Source: CAZWSX01 sp964636985 | GTDB lineage: Bacteria > Planctomycetota > Planctomycetia > Pirellulales > Pirellulaceae | NCBI GenBank assembly: GCA_964636985.1 | Contig: CAZWSX010000050.1 | Coordinates: 1 to 31,727 of the forward strand | Direction of reading: 5' to 3' | Length of the DNA stretch: 31,727 bases | In this document: in pieces, positions 30,122-31,727 of the stretch | Numbering within the stretch: position 1 is the first letter of the stretch | How the letters are laid out: the number at the start of each line of letters is the position of its first letter | Program-made: the position numbers and the translations under genes | Notes under the pieces: model-generated | Told to the model about the DNA's origin: nothing | What the model saw: the letters and a program-made list of their open reading frames with translations, nothing else | Database searches by the model: none

Positions 30122-31050
30122 AGTTTTCCGGCCGGCGTTTCGGCTCGCAGTTGGTCGATCATATCGTGGGTCGCGGCAGCGATTGCATCTTGCCAGCGAT
30201 GCGGCCCAACAAACCGGCTCTTGTAGGGCTCGCGTTCGTACGCGAACGTGATGCCGCGCGAGTTGTTGACGACCGCTCCTAACCCGCGCGCGTCGAAGGC
30301 ACCCACCACATCCTTCGCCGCCCCGCCTTGCGCGCCGAAGCCCGGCACCAGCAGGCAAACATGCGGCATGCGCTGACGAAGTTCGGCCAGTTGTTCAGGA
30401 TATGTCGCACCAACGACGGCCCCGGCCACGCCGTAACCAAAGCTGCCGGCAGTCGCGGCCGAAATGCCCTCGACGTGATCGGCCACCAGTTCGTAAAGCC
30501 GCTTGTCGCCGATTTCGCGATCTTGAAACAATTGCCCGCCGCGGTTGCTCGTCTTCACCAGCACGAAGATCCCGGCCCCGTTGGCGACGCAGGCCTTAGT
30601 AAACGGTTCGAGACTGTCGTCGCCCAAGTAAGGGCTCACGGTCAAAGCATCGGCTCCCCAGCCGCTGCGCGGCTTACGCCCAAGATAGGCCGTGGCATAC
30701 GCTTCTGCCGTCGAGCCGATATCGTTGCGCTTTGCGTCGAGGCAAACCAGCAAACCCTTTTGCACGGCATAGTCGATGATTTGGCCCAGAACGATCATGC
30801 CCGGCGGGCCGAGTTGCTCGAAGAACGCCGCTTGCGGCTTGATAACGGGAACGAGAGAAGCAACGGCGTCGATCACTCCCACGCCGAACACGTGAAAATC
30901 GTTGGCGACATCCTCTGGCGATTTGCCGTCGCCGGTGCGGATGGATGGCGGCAGGTTTTCCCAACGCGGGTCGATGCCAACCATCACCGGCGTGCGCGTT
31001 CGCTGGATGGCTTGCGACAGTCGATCGAAAAAAGGTTCTTGAGAATTCAT
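30118..31050 (-). CDS. pyrF: Orotidine 5'-phosphate decarboxylase
   Basis: PyrF converts OMP to UMP, the last step of de novo pyrimidine synthesis, in the cytoplasm. The 310-residue protein is of the longer type 2 form: 'PVMVGIDPRWENLPPS', 'VPVIKPQAAFFEQLGPPG', the catalytic tetrad region VCLDAKRNDIGSTAEAYA (Asp105, Lys107, Asp110), 'ADALTVSPYLGDDSLEPF', 'VLVKTSNRGGQLFQ', 'LLVPGFGAQGG' and 'VVNNSRGITFAY'. ATG 31050 fits the family start; 22 further residues from 31116 look unconserved. The ribosome binding site is weak. No other pyrimidine gene is nearby; the only coupled gene is the FGE-fold protein. The upstream gap of 142 bases is shared with the divergent phosphatase-like gene. Confidence 0.95.
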   Translation of the reverse strand: MNSQEPFFDRLSQAIQRTRTPVMVGIDPRWENLPPSIRTGDGKSPEDVANDFHVFGVGVIDAVASLVPVIKPQAAFFEQLGPPGMIVLGQIIDYAVQKGLLVCLDAKRNDIGSTAEAYATAYLGRKPRSGWGADALTVSPYLGDDSLEPFTKACVANGAGIFVLVKTSNRGGQLFQDREIGDKRLYELVADHVEGISAATAGSFGYGVAGAVVGATYPEQLAELRQRMPHVCLLVPGFGAQGGAAKDVVGAFDARGLGAVVNNSRGITFAYEREPYKSRFVGPHRWQDAIAAATHDMIDQLRAETPAGKL

Positions 31051-31192
31051 TAACCGCTCACACGAGGAGTCGAGAATAGCTACCGTCATAGGCTTGTGGT
31101 TGACGCGTGACGGCATCGCGACGAATATGCAATTTCTGGCTTACCAAGCGACTTGGTTGGCTGGTTCCTCCCACCTTAAAAGATCCCTCCCG

Positions 31193-31727
31193 ATGTTTTT
31201 TTCGAATCTTTCCAGCTGGTCGGTCCCTGGTTGCACGGTGCTTCGCCAGATCGTCATTCGTCGAATTGTCATTCCCCAAATCATAATAGTGTCGGCCCTT
31301 ATTTTGGCGGCGACGGCCGTTTCCGGCAATGAGCCCACAGAGGCCGCTCGGCCGCTTGCTCCCAAATTGGTGGTGGTCGTCAGCGTCGATCAATACGTCG
31401 GCGAGTACTTCGAGCGGTTCCATCGCAATTTCACGGAGAATGGTTTTTACAACAAAACGCAATCGCAAGGCGCGTGGTTCGCCAATTGCCGGCATCGCCA
31501 CGCCTTCACCGTCACCGCGCCCGGCCACGCCGTCTTGTTGACCGGTTGTTATGCCGATCGCCACGGCATCACCGAAAACGACATGTACGACCGGCTGCTG
31601 GGGAAACAGGTTTACTGCGTGGCCGACCCGACGGCAAAAGTGATCGGCGAAGACGGAGTCGCGCCCGTCTCTCCGCGCCGCCTTCTGACCGACACCGTCG
31701 GCGATCGGCTGAAGCTCGAAAGCGAAG
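31193..31727 (+). CDS. Type I phosphodiesterase / alkaline phosphatase-like protein (3' end outside window)
   Basis: About 178 codons are visible and the frame is open at the window end. After a hydrophobic export segment ('RIVIPQIIIVSALILAATAV') the mature part begins KLVVVVSVDQYVGEYFERF, where Asp is a metal ligand, followed by 'HAFTVTAPGHAVLLTG' with a Thr in the nucleophile position of PafA-type phosphatases, then 'DRHGITENDMYDR' and VYCVADP. This is the alkaline phosphatase/nucleotide pyrophosphatase superfamily. It should act in the periplasm on phosphate mono- or diesters. The start is uncertain: ATG 31193 gives a long N-region before the signal helix; GTG 31238 would give a more normal signal peptide. 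Neither has a clear ribosome binding site. Confidence 0.82.
   Translation, partial: MFFSNLSSWSVPGCTVLRQIVIRRIVIPQIIIVSALILAATAVSGNEPTEAARPLAPKLVVVVSVDQYVGEYFERFHRNFTENGFYNKTQSQGAWFANCRHRHAFTVTAPGHAVLLTGCYADRHGITENDMYDRLLGKQVYCVADPTAKVIGEDGVAPVSPRRLLTDTVGDRLKLESE

Noticed and set aside
30328..31053. 241-codon plus-strand frame over pyrF
   Set aside because: Antisense of pyrF, which has its full catalytic motif.

Overview
The window looks like chromosomal DNA from a planctomycete, probably of the Pirellulales type. This rests on gene content: a DUF1501 protein with a twin-arginine signal, several other Tat-exported enzymes, a PEP-CTERM-tailed secreted protein, a DUF1579 protein, a membrane-anchored leucine-rich-repeat protein with the planctomycete-style 'FSLRGLL' anchor, an FGE-fold protein, and many short, loosely packed transcription units on both strands. 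The sequence is GC-rich. I saw no rRNA, tRNA, CRISPR array, IS element or prophage. The identification is an inference from gene families, since no marker gene was compared.

Layout. 176-1039 is a DMT-family transporter. 1040-3418 holds two paralogous membrane-anchored proteins of unknown function flanking a PEP-CTERM protein. 2672-7181 on the minus strand reads, in order of transcription, as a subtilisin-like protease, a stand-alone propeptide/inhibitor-like protein, a multi-pass membrane protein, an ankyrin-repeat protein and one of the paralogues. 7389-9534 (minus) has a miniature prepilin, a lipid kinase and an SpsF-like nucleotidyltransferase. 9892-11155 (plus) has a Tat-exported sugar isomerase-like protein and an ArsR regulator with its own operator-promoter. 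11145-14530 (minus) pairs a DUF1501 protein with a large propeller-plus-membrane protein. 14826-15794 (plus) is a Tat-exported amidohydrolase. 16054-17103 (minus) is a DUF3500-like protein, and 17348-17851 (plus) a small membrane protein.

17864-20557 (minus) has an MmgE/PrpD protein and a MoxR ATPase. 20812-23632 (plus) pairs a GT-C-like membrane protein with a polyprenyl-phosphate-type glycosyltransferase. 23726-25670 (minus) runs ArsR, SRPBCC, DinB and then YbeY. 25893-29177 (plus) has a class 3 lipase, a DUF1579 protein and a leucine-rich-repeat protein. 29180-31050 (minus) is pyrF translationally coupled to an FGE-fold protein. 31193 to the end (plus) is the start of a type I phosphodiesterase/alkaline phosphatase-like protein.

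The most unusual signal is non-coding. Twelve short hairpins sit in six tail-to-tail pairs in five intergenic gaps (15803-16026, 19383-19519, 23640-23712, 24177-24285, 27744-27897). Each stem differs in sequence, but the outer foot is always GTAG or GTGG, often preceded by an A-run. This is the architecture of REP/REPIN elements mobilised by RAYT (TnpA-REP) enzymes, here with unusually diverse stems. Several units lie against start or stop codons; one supplies the stop codon of the DinB gene. Read outward, some end in CYAC plus a T-run and could act as terminators. No RAYT gene is in the window.

Other regulatory structure: two ArsR genes each carry a palindrome inside a good promoter, the second apparently leaderless, and the DUF1579 gene has a two-hairpin leader ending in a T-run just before its ribosome binding site.
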